This document shows, in pieces, positions 8,062 to 15,792 of a stretch of DNA of 38,809 bases (position 1 is its first letter; the number at the start of each line of letters is the position of its first letter). The DNA is taken from contig JAMDAS010000026.1 in assembly GCA_023484085.1 (NCBI GenBank), positions 1 through 38,809 on the forward strand. The letters run 5' to 3'. The translations under genes were made by a program, and so were the position numbers. The stretch comes from Candidatus Omnitrophota bacterium. Lineage in GTDB: Bacteria > Ratteibacteria > UBA8468 > B48-G9 > DTJG01. Below the pieces are notes generated by a model. That model was not told the DNA's origin. It saw only the letters and a program-made list of their open reading frames with translations, and did not search any database.

Positions 8062-8079
8062 TTACAAATTATATTGTAA
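8062..8079. promoter_or_regulatory. Palindrome over the P-type ATPase -10 region
   Basis: TTACAA-ATTATA-TTGTAA has perfect 6-base inverted arms. On the minus strand its centre reads TATAAT, a consensus -10 for the ATPase gene that starts at 8047. A protein bound here would block that promoter. No convincing -35 is visible at the right distance. The regulator is unknown; the adjacent MarR protein is one candidate. Confidence 0.5.
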
Positions 8080-8092
8080 AAAGTACAAAAAC

Positions 8093-8121
8093 TTGACAGG
8101 TTTTTTATCCTGACATATACT
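8093..8121 (+). promoter_or_regulatory. Sigma70-type promoter of the marR-efflux operon
   Basis: TTGACA at 8093-8098 is followed by a 17-base spacer and TATACT at 8116-8121: a near-consensus housekeeping promoter. Transcription should start near 8128, inside the palindrome at 8121-8133, about 27 bases before the marR ATG. Confidence 0.8.
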
Positions 8122-8133
8122 TTGATTATCAAA
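8121..8133. promoter_or_regulatory. Candidate MarR operator
   Basis: TTTGATTATCAAA is a perfect inverted repeat (TTTGAT / ATCAAA around one base) at the predicted transcription start. It is followed by an overlapping CAAA-CTA-TTTG (8130-8140), so three half-sites lie in a row. The position is right for autorepression by the MarR-family product encoded immediately downstream. Confidence 0.6.
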
Positions 8134-8154
8134 CTATTTGAAAGGCAAATTAAA

Positions 8155-8601
8155 ATGAAAAATAACAGGAAAGAATGTGCAAGGGTTTTACTTGAGGTTA
8201 TGCCGCAGATGTTCTGTGCCATCAAGGAAGTTGTCCTGAAAGAAAAATTTTCTGAATTTTCTATGCCTCAATTCAGGACGTTACGATTTATAAGAAGGAA
8301 TAAGGAGATTTCTCTTTCCAATTTATCAAAACATCTTGGAACAGGGCTTCCTTCCACATCAAAACTTATAGATGGTCTCGTGGAAAAAAAATTAATAAAA
8401 AGAGAGAGAAACAACAAAGACAGGCGATACATAACAATAACACTTACTGATAAAGGGAAAACAGTAATGGACATGATGCAAAAAGTAGCCTGCAATTACC
8501 TGGGGAAAAAAATATCCCCACTTTCAGATTCCCAATATTCATTGATAATAGAGGCTATGAAAATATTAAAGTCCACTTTACAGAATAATAATAAATTATG
8601 A
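8155..8601 (+). CDS. MarR-family transcriptional regulator
   Basis: This 148-aa protein has the MarR winged-helix fold: ISLSNLSKHLGTGLPSTSKLIDGLVEKKLIKRERNNKDRRYITITLTDKGK, covering the helix-turn-helix and the DR-containing wing. I chose ATG 8155 because AAAGG lies nine bases upstream; a TTG at 8122 in the same frame would overlap the promoter and operator. MarR proteins usually repress their own operon and release DNA on binding a phenolic or other small ligand. It is the first gene of an efflux operon; its stop overlaps the tolC-like start by 4 bases. Predicted role: repressor of the downstream pump, perhaps also of the divergent ATPase. Confidence 0.9.
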   Translation: MKNNRKECARVLLEVMPQMFCAIKEVVLKEKFSEFSMPQFRTLRFIRRNKEISLSNLSKHLGTGLPSTSKLIDGLVEKKLIKRERNNKDRRYITITLTDKGKTVMDMMQKVACNYLGKKISPLSDSQYSLIIEAMKILKSTLQNNNKL

Positions 8602-9881
8602 AAAAAATTATTTTTTTATGTTGTGGGTTTCTTCTTTTCAGTCTTGGTAATGCCGGAGCAGAAGTGATAAAAAAAGGGGAAACTCTTACGTTAACCCGAT
8701 GTATATCCATTGCTTTAAAATACAGTCCAATTATTGCAGAAGCGGAAAATACGGTTAAGGTTAATGAAAGTCAGATTGGACAGGCAAAAGCAGGCTATTA
8801 TCCGCAGGTTTCAGCAACAACCAATTATTCCAGGCAGTTACCTGCAAGCCCGTCAAACGTAACTGTATCCAGTGGTGTATTCAACCAGTATTCTGCAGGA
8901 CTTGGATTGCAACAAAATATCTATGATTTTGGTAAAACATCTTCAAAGATTAATATCGCAAAATCTAATACAAGAGCCTCTTATGCAACACTTTACAACA
9001 CAGAGCAACAGGTAATATTTAATGTAACCCAGGCATATTTTAATGTTGGACAGACACAAAAAGTTGTGGATGTGGATAAACAGGCCATTGCAGAATACCA
9101 GCAGCAGTTAAACCAGGCAAAAGCCGGGTATAATGTTGGAGTAAAACCGCTGATAGATGTTACAAATGCCCAGGTTTCTCTTGGAAATGCCAAATTAAAT
9201 CTTATCAACGGAGAAAATAATCTTAAAGATGCAGAAATAAGTCTTAATATTGCAATGGGAATACCAAATCCACCATCTTATACATTAAAAAATACACTTT
9301 CTTTTAAACCATACAATATAACTTTAAATAAAGCTTTAACCTCAGCATATCAAAACAGGCAGGACCTTAAATCCCTGCATTTCCAGGAACAAGCAGCAGT
9401 ATATAATGAACATCTTGCAAAGACAGGATACTACCCCACAATATCCGGAAATGCAGATTATGACTGGGGGGGACAGGATTTTCCACTCAGCCATGGCTGG
9501 AGTGTCCTGTTAACCTTTTCATTACCCATCTTCAATGGATACCTTACAAAGTATCAAATAAAACAGGCCGAAGCAAACTTAGAGGTTCTAAGGTCAGATG
9601 AAAACCAGTTAAGACAGAGTATATATTCTGTCGTCCAACAGGATTATCTTAACCTTCAATCAGCCATACAGCAGATACAGGTTGCAAAAACCACGGTAAA
9701 ACAGGCAAAACAGAATTTAGACATAGCCCGGGGAAGTTATAAAGTCGGTGTTGCAACGTATCTTGATGTAACTACGGCGATTGTATCTTATTTAACTGCT
9801 CAACAAAATTATATCCAGGCTCTGTACAACTATAGAATTGCACAGGCAGGGCTGGAACAGGCAATGGGGGTTATAAAATGA
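8598..9881 (+). CDS. TolC-family outer membrane efflux protein
   Basis: This 427-aa protein has an N-terminal signal peptide (MKKIIFLCCGFLLFSLGNAGA) and two repeated OEP domains. Each contains a long alpha-helical stretch (for instance ITYNTEQQ-like VIFNVTQAYFNVGQTQKVVDV and YSVVQQDYLNLQSAIQQIQVA) and the hallmark segments GYYPQVSA and GYYPTISG. TolC-family trimers form the outer-membrane and periplasmic exit duct of tripartite pumps. It overlaps marR and the membrane-fusion gene by 4 bases on each side (ATGA), showing tight translational coupling. Its presence is good evidence for a diderm cell. Confidence 0.93.
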   Translation: MKKIIFLCCGFLLFSLGNAGAEVIKKGETLTLTRCISIALKYSPIIAEAENTVKVNESQIGQAKAGYYPQVSATTNYSRQLPASPSNVTVSSGVFNQYSAGLGLQQNIYDFGKTSSKINIAKSNTRASYATLYNTEQQVIFNVTQAYFNVGQTQKVVDVDKQAIAEYQQQLNQAKAGYNVGVKPLIDVTNAQVSLGNAKLNLINGENNLKDAEISLNIAMGIPNPPSYTLKNTLSFKPYNITLNKALTSAYQNRQDLKSLHFQEQAAVYNEHLAKTGYYPTISGNADYDWGGQDFPLSHGWSVLLTFSLPIFNGYLTKYQIKQAEANLEVLRSDENQLRQSIYSVVQQDYLNLQSAIQQIQVAKTTVKQAKQNLDIARGSYKVGVATYLDVTTAIVSYLTAQQNYIQALYNYRIAQAGLEQAMGVIK

Positions 9882-11047
9882 GAAAAAGTTTAAAAAAAAT
9901 TATAAGCCTGATAATTATAGTAGTGGTTTTAATAGCAGGAACATATTTCTACAAGAAGCATAAAAAAGGAAATACTTCAGCCTTTCAGACGGCAAAGATT
10001 ACAAAAGGCGGCATCACAGAAACTGTTGAAACCACAGGAACGGTTAATCCTATAATCACCGTCAACGTTGGAAGCAGAGTTTCAGGAACAATAACAAACC
10101 TGTATGCTGACTATAACTCTGTTGTAAAAAAAGGAGAGGTTATTGCCGTAATAGACCCATCCCCTTATGAAATTGCGCTAAACCAGGCAAAAGCGACTCT
10201 TTTACAGTCAGAGGCAAAACTTACAGGGGATGAAGCCACACTTGCAAATGATAAGCTAACAAAGGAAAGGGACCTGAGTCTCTACAAACAGAACTTTATC
10301 GCCAAAAACCAGCTGGATAATGACACTACTGCCTATAATACTGCCAAAGCCAACGTATCAGCCGATAAAGAGGAAATTGATGGAAATCAATATGCTGTAC
10401 GAAATGCTGAACTGAATATCAGCTATACAAAAATTATTTCACCGGTAAACGGTATTGTGATTTCACGAAACGTTGATGTGGGGCAGACAGTAGCTGCAAG
10501 TTTCCAGACCCCAACACTTTTTGAGATAGCACAAAACCTTAAAAAAATGGAGATAGATACCAATGTCAATGAAACAAACATAGGAAGTATAAAACCCGGG
10601 CAGGAGGCGGATTTTACTGTATACGGATACCCGGATACAACCTTTAAAGGAACAGTATACCAGGTAAGAATAGCGCCCACCACAATTCAAAACGTTGTTA
10701 CCTATGATGCTGTTATAAACGTCAGCAATCCTGATTTAAAATTAGTACCGGGCATGACTGCCAACGTGTCTATAATAGTGGCAAAAAAGAATAATGTTTT
10801 AAGAATTCCAAACTCAGCCTTAATAGTACGTATGCCAAAACAGTATCCTGTGCATAAAAAAACAGGTATATGGCTGATTGAAAAGGGAAAGCCCCTGTGG
10901 GCTGCCATAAAAACAGGAATAAATGATGATAATTATACACAGCTCGTATCAGAAAACATAAAAGAGGGTGAAAAAGTCATTATTGGGGTAAGCCTGCAGA
11001 CAGGCCAGGGTTTTAATAGAGGTCCAAGGGGACCGGGAATGTTCTAG
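9878..11047 (+). CDS. macA: MacA-like periplasmic membrane-fusion protein
   Basis: This 389-aa protein has an N-terminal membrane anchor (residues about 6-26). The lipoyl/barrel-sandwich half-motifs are VNVGSRVSGTITNLYADYNSVVKKGEVIAVIDPSPYE and INYTK-like SYTKIISPVNGIVISRNVDVGQTV, separated by a coiled-coil hairpin (about residues 100-180). Beta-barrel and membrane-proximal domains follow (VPGMTANVSIIVAKKNNVLRIPNSALIV). It links the inner-membrane ABC transporter to the TolC-like duct. Operon position, directly between tolC and the ABC ATPase gene (2-base gap), matches MacA. The gene symbol reflects the architecture; the substrate (macrolide, lipid or peptide) is not known. Confidence 0.88.
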   Translation: MRKSLKKIISLIIIVVVLIAGTYFYKKHKKGNTSAFQTAKITKGGITETVETTGTVNPIITVNVGSRVSGTITNLYADYNSVVKKGEVIAVIDPSPYEIALNQAKATLLQSEAKLTGDEATLANDKLTKERDLSLYKQNFIAKNQLDNDTTAYNTAKANVSADKEEIDGNQYAVRNAELNISYTKIISPVNGIVISRNVDVGQTVAASFQTPTLFEIAQNLKKMEIDTNVNETNIGSIKPGQEADFTVYGYPDTTFKGTVYQVRIAPTTIQNVVTYDAVINVSNPDLKLVPGMTANVSIIVAKKNNVLRIPNSALIVRMPKQYPVHKKTGIWLIEKGKPLWAAIKTGINDDNYTQLVSENIKEGEKVIIGVSLQTGQGFNRGPRGPGMF

Positions 11048-11049
11048 AA

Positions 11050-11739
11050 ATGCCACTTATAAAGGTTGTAGATATCCGAAAGATTTATAAAATGGACGGC
11101 TCATTGGAGATAAATGCCCTTAATGGTGTTTCTGCTGCTATAGAAAAAGGGGAATTTGTTGCAATAATGGGACCTTCAGGTTCAGGAAAATCAACATTTA
11201 TGCATATACTCGGATGTCTTGACATTCCTACAAGCGGACAGTATTTTCTTGATGGGGAAAATGTAAGCGAGCTTAAAAAAAATCAGCTTGCCGACATAAG
11301 AAACAAAAAAATAGGTTTTGTGTTCCAGGGTTTTAATCTTCTTTCAAGAACGTCTGCCATTGAAAATGTAGAGCTGCCGATGTTTTATGCCAAAATAAGC
11401 ATAAAAGAGAGAAGAGAGAAGGCACTCCAGGCGCTAAAGACTGTCGGGCTTGAAAACAGGGTAAATAATTATCCAAACCAGTTATCAGGAGGACAGCAGC
11501 AAAGAGTGGCAATAGCAAGGGCTCTTGTGAATAATGCACCAATAATTATGGCAGATGAGCCTACAGGAAACCTTGATACAAAATCAAGTCATGAATTAAT
11601 GGAACTTTTTGTAAAACTAAATAATGAAATTGGTTTAACCATTATTCTTGTTACGCATGAATCAGATATTGCAGGTTACAGTAAAAGAATAATAAGATTT
11701 CTTGACGGGCTTATTATAAATGATGAAAAAACCAAATGA
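11050..11739 (+). CDS. MacB/LolD-type ABC transporter ATPase
   Basis: This 229-aa nucleotide-binding protein has Walker [10 protein letters not shown] near residues 39-47, Q-loop [18 protein letters not shown], signature [15 protein letters not shown] near 140-154, Walker [13 protein letters not shown] and the switch histidine in VTHE. The insertion pattern is typical of the MacB/LolD/FtsE group, which works mechanically on periplasmic partners rather than importing solutes. In E. coli MacB the ATPase is fused to the permease; here they are separate genes overlapping by 4 bases (11736-11739). It should power the MacA-TolC pump encoded in the same operon. Confidence 0.93.
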   Translation: MPLIKVVDIRKIYKMDGSLEINALNGVSAAIEKGEFVAIMGPSGSGKSTFMHILGCLDIPTSGQYFLDGENVSELKKNQLADIRNKKIGFVFQGFNLLSRTSAIENVELPMFYAKISIKERREKALQALKTVGLENRVNNYPNQLSGGQQQRVAIARALVNNAPIIMADEPTGNLDTKSSHELMELFVKLNNEIGLTIILVTHESDIAGYSKRIIRFLDGLIINDEKTK

Positions 11740-12965
11740 TTGATATTAATTCCACTATAAAAGTTTCTATAAGGGCATTAAAGGTCAACAAGATGCGCTC
11801 TTTTCTGACAATGCTGGGAATAATTATTGGCGTATCTGCCGTAATTACCATGCTTGCCGTAGGCTTAGGGGCAAAACAGAGAATAACCCAACAGATAGAA
11901 AACATAGGAAGTAATCTTATTATAATTCTACCAGGTTCAATGACAGTAGGCGGGGTCAGAACAGGTTATGGCGGTGCCTCAACCCTTTCTATAGGTGATG
12001 CACAGGCAATCGTAAAAGACTGTCCTGCTGTACTTAGAGATGCGCCTATGCTTTCCGGCAGCGAACAATTGGTTTATAGAAATCAAAACTGGTCAACAAA
12101 CGTCCAGGGGACGACTTCTTCATACTTTAAAATAAGAGAGTGGACGCTGGCAGAAGGAAGAGGGTTTACACAACAGGACATGCAGGGGGCCACAAATGTA
12201 TGTATATTAGGTCAGACTGTAGCAACAAATCTCTTTGGAAGTACTGACCCTACAGGTAAAACCATAACAATAAAAAACATCCCTTTCCTGATTATCGGTG
12301 TTTTAATTAGCAAGGGGCAGTCATTGATGGGACAGGACCAGGATGACGTGGCTTTTGTTCCTCTATCAACAGGACAACAGAAACTTTTTGGGACAACGTT
12401 TCCGGGTATGGTCAGGAATATAATGGTCCAGGCAAAAAATTCAACGGACATAAATTTTGCACAGCAGCAGATTGAGGCGCTTTTAAGACAAAGACACCAT
12501 TTGCTTCCCAAGCAGAATGATGATTTTTTTATCCGTAATCTAACAGAAATATTAACGGCAGTGCAGCAATCTTCCAGTATAATGACACTGCTTCTTGCTG
12601 CTATTGCATCCATATCATTAATTGTAGGCGGTATCGGAATTATGAATATTATGCTTGTTTCAGTTACAGAAAGAACAAGAGAAATAGGGATAAGAATGGC
12701 AGTAGGCGCAAAAACACCTGACATAAGACTCCAGTTTCTTATTGAGGCGGTCCTGTTATCCCTGATAGGAAGTATTATTGGTATTATAATCGGTTCTATT
12801 GGTTCAAAGATAGTATCTGTCATTGCCGGCTGGCCCACGATAATATCTTTTTATTCAATTATTATTGCATTAGGCTTTTCTGTCTTTGTGGGCGTGTTTT
12901 TTGGATACTATCCTGCATACAAGGCATCCTTGCTTGACCCGATAGAAGCCCTCCGTTATGAGTGA
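11736..12965 (+). CDS. MacB-type ABC transporter permease
   Basis: This 409-aa protein has the MacB layout: one N-terminal membrane helix (MRSFLTMLGIIIGVSAVITM), a large periplasmic domain of about 230 residues (MacB_PCD), and a C-terminal FtsX domain with three helices (GGIGIMNIMLVSVTERTREIGIRMAVGA, then LIEAVLLSLIGSIIGIIIG, and a last helix before YPAYKASLLDPIEALRYE). The ERTREIGIR coupling motif is intact. It is the last gene of the marR operon. No clear intrinsic terminator follows; the next 110 bases hold the promoter and operators of the AAA ATPase gene. Confidence 0.93.
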   Translation: MIDINSTIKVSIRALKVNKMRSFLTMLGIIIGVSAVITMLAVGLGAKQRITQQIENIGSNLIIILPGSMTVGGVRTGYGGASTLSIGDAQAIVKDCPAVLRDAPMLSGSEQLVYRNQNWSTNVQGTTSSYFKIREWTLAEGRGFTQQDMQGATNVCILGQTVATNLFGSTDPTGKTITIKNIPFLIIGVLISKGQSLMGQDQDDVAFVPLSTGQQKLFGTTFPGMVRNIMVQAKNSTDINFAQQQIEALLRQRHHLLPKQNDDFFIRNLTEILTAVQQSSSIMTLLLAAIASISLIVGGIGIMNIMLVSVTERTREIGIRMAVGAKTPDIRLQFLIEAVLLSLIGSIIGIIIGSIGSKIVSVIAGWPTIISFYSIIIALGFSVFVGVFFGYYPAYKASLLDPIEALRYE

Positions 12966-12995
12966 TAATTTTATCTTTTAAACTACAAATAATTT

Positions 12996-13025
12996 TTGAC
13001 AGATAGAAAAGGATTGTATTATAAT
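12996..13025 (+). promoter_or_regulatory. Promoter with -10 embedded in a palindrome, upstream of AAA ATPase gene
   Basis: TTGACA at 12996-13001 is followed by an 18-base spacer and TATAAT at 13020-13025. The -10 box lies in the middle of the perfect palindrome at 13012-13031, so a repressor bound there would exclude RNA polymerase. Confidence 0.65.
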
Positions 13026-13031
13026 ACAATC
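13012..13031. promoter_or_regulatory. Perfect 20-base palindrome, operator 1
   Basis: GATTGTATTATAATACAATC is self-complementary over all 20 bases. The 16-base core TTGTATTATAATACAA recurs at 13048-13063, centre to centre about 34 bases away. Two identical palindromes in a 60-base promoter strongly suggest a dedicated DNA-binding regulator. Confidence 0.7.
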
Positions 13032-13047
13032 TGAATATAGATTTAAT

Positions 13048-13063
13048 TTGTATTATAATACAA
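13048..13063. promoter_or_regulatory. Perfect 16-base palindrome, operator 2
   Basis: TTGTATTATAATACAA repeats the core of operator 1. It contains a second TATAAT (13054-13059) and ends 12 bases before the ATG of the AAA ATPase gene. If that -10 were used, the transcript would have almost no leader. Confidence 0.65.
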
Positions 13064-13075
13064 TCTGATAATCCA

Positions 13076-14551
13076 ATGAACGAGATAAAATTAGACGATT
13101 TTTATAAAAACTGGCTTAAGATTCTACCTCAATTAAATGATGGTTATGTTTATACTGATGATAAAAATTTAAAGCCAACCAGGCACATTTTCTCTTATTT
13201 TAAGAAAATCTTCAATGATTTTTTAAACAACAATTTAAACGAATTTGAAAAAATTATTCTTCTGCCTGGCATTAGAGGTGTGGGAAAAACCACTTTTTTA
13301 ATGCAAATTTTAAAAATTGAAAAATTTTTAAATCCCGCCGAGCCATTGGATGCAAAAATAATTCAGAATTTCAATAAACTTGATTATAGATTTTATTTTG
13401 ATATCAGTAAATTTCATTTTGAACAAATTACTCTAAAGGAATTTTTTAAATTCTTTGAAAAAGTAAATAATCTGAATTTTGTTGGTTTGGACAAAAAAAT
13501 ATTGCTTTTGCTTGACGAAGTGCATTTTGATATGCAGTGGAATCTGTTTCTCAAAATCCTATTTGACGGCATAAAAGGGCATAAAAATTTACTAATTATT
13601 GCTACAGGTTCTTCTGCTATCAATATAAAAATGAGTGCTGATTTAATGAGAAGAGCAACAGTAATAGAACTTTTTCCGATGAAATTTAATGAATATTTGA
13701 TATTGAAAAATAATGTATGTCCAATAAAAAATTTATCTGAAAATTTAAAAGAAATTATCTTTAACTCAAAGGATGCAAAAAAAGTTTTTGCCGGACTTAA
13801 AAATAAAGAATCTGAAGTAAACAAATTTTTTATAAATTTGCCGGCTGGGTGTGAAGATGAATTTTTTAAAAATGGTGGTTTTCCTTTTGCTGTTGAGCTG
13901 CGAAATCAAATTGAAATAGTTGAGCGAATAAAAAATGTGATTAATGGAATTATTACAAAGGATATAATTACATTGAGAAAATTTAAAACTGAAACAGTAA
14001 GTAAGATATATGATTTACTTTATATATTAGCAAATTCTGATTTAATCAGTTATGACAAACTTCAAAAATCTTTACACATAGAAAATATCAGGACTTTATC
14101 TGCTCTTTTAGATGTATTGGTATTGAGTGGTATTATTGTAAAAGTCAAAAGTTATGGACAAACTTATGGAACAACAAGAAAAACCCCAAAATATCTTTTT
14201 ATTACTCCTTCATTACGCAGTGCTATTTTAGATAATAACTTCCCTTCAGGAATAGAGGGCAAAAAATTAGAAGATTATTTTGCACTGATTTTTGAAAAAG
14301 ATCTGAAAAAGTTTTTTGCCTATGATTTACGATATGATTTTGCCGCAGGCGGGGCGGATTTTACGCTGACCCTGAAAGACAGAAGCAATATTGTGATTGA
14401 GGTTGGATTTAATAAAGAGGAAACTGAACAGGTTGAAAACACAATGAGAAAAGTAAAAAGCCGGTATGGATTAGTTTTTGGAAGCAGCGGATTAAAATTA
14501 GTTAATGATTCTATTGTAAAAATTCCATTAAAATTTTTGTTATTAATGTAA
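13076..14551 (+). CDS. AAA ATPase with DUF4143-like C-terminal domain
   Basis: This 491-aa protein has Walker A LPGIRGVGKTT around residues 62-72 and Walker B ILLLLDEVHF around 142-151. A sensor-like ATGSSAINIKMSADLMRRA follows, then PMKFNEYLIL, which is typical of the AAA_14/ExoN-related ATPases. The C-terminal 90 residues (GGADFTLTLKDRSNIVIEVGFNKEE) resemble the restriction-nuclease-like DUF4143 tail. Members are widespread, fast-evolving accessory genes of unknown function, often linked with defence or mobile elements. The gene is more AT-rich and more lysine/phenylalanine-rich than its neighbours. No Shine-Dalgarno precedes ATG 13076. A second, distantly related AAA_14 gene follows. Confidence 0.8.
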   Translation: MNEIKLDDFYKNWLKILPQLNDGYVYTDDKNLKPTRHIFSYFKKIFNDFLNNNLNEFEKIILLPGIRGVGKTTFLMQILKIEKFLNPAEPLDAKIIQNFNKLDYRFYFDISKFHFEQITLKEFFKFFEKVNNLNFVGLDKKILLLLDEVHFDMQWNLFLKILFDGIKGHKNLLIIATGSSAINIKMSADLMRRATVIELFPMKFNEYLILKNNVCPIKNLSENLKEIIFNSKDAKKVFAGLKNKESEVNKFFINLPAGCEDEFFKNGGFPFAVELRNQIEIVERIKNVINGIITKDIITLRKFKTETVSKIYDLLYILANSDLISYDKLQKSLHIENIRTLSALLDVLVLSGIIVKVKSYGQTYGTTRKTPKYLFITPSLRSAILDNNFPSGIEGKKLEDYFALIFEKDLKKFFAYDLRYDFAAGGADFTLTLKDRSNIVIEVGFNKEETEQVENTMRKVKSRYGLVFGSSGLKLVNDSIVKIPLKFLLLM

Positions 14552-14584
14552 CATAATATAAATCTTTTACATTGAAAATAAGGA

Positions 14585-14613
14585 TTGACATTCCTGTTTT
14601 TCAATGATAAAAT
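14585..14613 (+). promoter_or_regulatory. Promoter of the second AAA ATPase gene
   Basis: TTGACA at 14585-14590, a 17-base spacer and TAAAAT at 14608-14613 form a good promoter. Only nine bases separate the -10 box from the ATG at 14623, so the mRNA would be leaderless or nearly so; the sequence before the ATG (TTCCTCCTAT) has no Shine-Dalgarno. Confidence 0.55.
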
Positions 14614-14622
14614 TCCTCCTAT

Positions 14623-15771
14623 ATGATACCACGGAATAGATATTTACATTTATTGCAAAATGCTTTAAAACGGACACCAATTACTGTTTTACTTGGTCCC
14701 AGACAATGTGGAAAAACCACCCTGGCTCATATGCTGACTAATCTTCAAAATATCACCTACCTTGACCTGGAATCCCATGAAGACTTATCAAAATTACAAA
14801 ACCCGACTCTGTATCTTGAATCATTAAGAGGTCTGGTTGTTATAGATGAAATTCAGCAAAAACCCGACCTGTTTCCGGTTTTAAGGGTATTAGCTGATAA
14901 AAAAAACAAATATACCAAATTTTTAATTCTTGGTAGTGCATCCCCTTCATTAATAAAACATGCATCTGAATCGTTGGCGGGACGAATTGAATTTATTGAA
15001 TTGGGTGGGTTTGATATGGAAGAGACGGGTGTAGAAAATCTTGAAAAACTTTGGTTGCGTGGATGTTTTCCACGTTCATTTTTAGCAAAAAATAATAAAG
15101 ATAGCATGGACTGGCGGGAAAATTTTATAAATACGTTCCTTCAAAGGGATATCCCCCAGTTGGGCATTTTTATTCCTGCACCTGCCATGCGAAGATTCTG
15201 GACAATGTTAGCGCACTATCATGGCCAGATATGGAATGCATCTGAACTTGCACAAGCATTAGGCCTTTCAGGCAAAACCGTACGAAATTATCTTGATATT
15301 CTGACACAAACTTATATGGTAAGACAACTCCAGCCATGGTATGAAAATATTCATAAACGTCAGGTGAAATCCCCTAAAATTTATCTGCGTGACAGTGGAA
15401 TTTTCCATACCCTTATGTCTATTCCAGAAAAACAAATTTTATGGTCTCATCCTAAAATAGGGGCATCATGGGAAGGTTTCATGTTAGAACAAATATTGAA
15501 AACGTTTCCTTCCCAAAATATATATTTCTGGTCAAGTCATAGTGGAGCAGAAATAGATTTGGTTATTATGTCCGGTGGAAAACGTTATGGAATTGAATTT
15601 AAATGGAATGAGGCTCCAACTATTACCCGTTCTATGCAGATTTCAATGCATGACCTCAACTTAGAAAAAATATGGGTTATATATCCAGGAAAAAATATTT
15701 ATCCTGTTCATAAAAAGATTACAGTGGTTTCTGCCACAAAAATATTGCAAATTATAAAAGACATATATTAA
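14623..15771 (+). CDS. AAA_14 family ATPase with DUF4143 domain
   Basis: This 382-aa protein is a typical AAA_14-DUF4143 protein: Walker A LLGPRQCGKTT (residues about 18-28), YLDLES, Walker B GLVVIDEIQQKPDLFPVLR, and sensor LGSASPSLIKHASESLAGRIEFIELGGF. A winged-helix region follows (NASELAQALGLSGKTVRNYLDILTQTYMVRQLQPW), then the C-terminal domain with GAEIDLVI and YGIEFKW, a PD-(D/E)xK-nuclease-like arrangement. The cellular role of this family is not established. It follows the first AAA ATPase gene by 71 bases and has its own promoter. Together the pair looks like an accessory insertion between the efflux operon and the peptidase gene. Confidence 0.88.
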   Translation: MIPRNRYLHLLQNALKRTPITVLLGPRQCGKTTLAHMLTNLQNITYLDLESHEDLSKLQNPTLYLESLRGLVVIDEIQQKPDLFPVLRVLADKKNKYTKFLILGSASPSLIKHASESLAGRIEFIELGGFDMEETGVENLEKLWLRGCFPRSFLAKNNKDSMDWRENFINTFLQRDIPQLGIFIPAPAMRRFWTMLAHYHGQIWNASELAQALGLSGKTVRNYLDILTQTYMVRQLQPWYENIHKRQVKSPKIYLRDSGIFHTLMSIPEKQILWSHPKIGASWEGFMLEQILKTFPSQNIYFWSSHSGAEIDLVIMSGGKRYGIEFKWNEAPTITRSMQISMHDLNLEKIWVIYPGKNIYPVHKKITVVSATKILQIIKDIY

Positions 15772-15792
15772 AATTACAGTAAGTTTTCAATT

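Noticed and set aside
8122-8154. TTG start for the MarR gene
   Set aside because: It overlaps the promoter and operator palindrome; ATG 8155 has a Shine-Dalgarno at proper spacing.
12212-12838. 208-aa minus-strand frame opposite the MacB permease
   Set aside because: It is an antisense frame of a clear FtsX-type permease and shows no independent motif.
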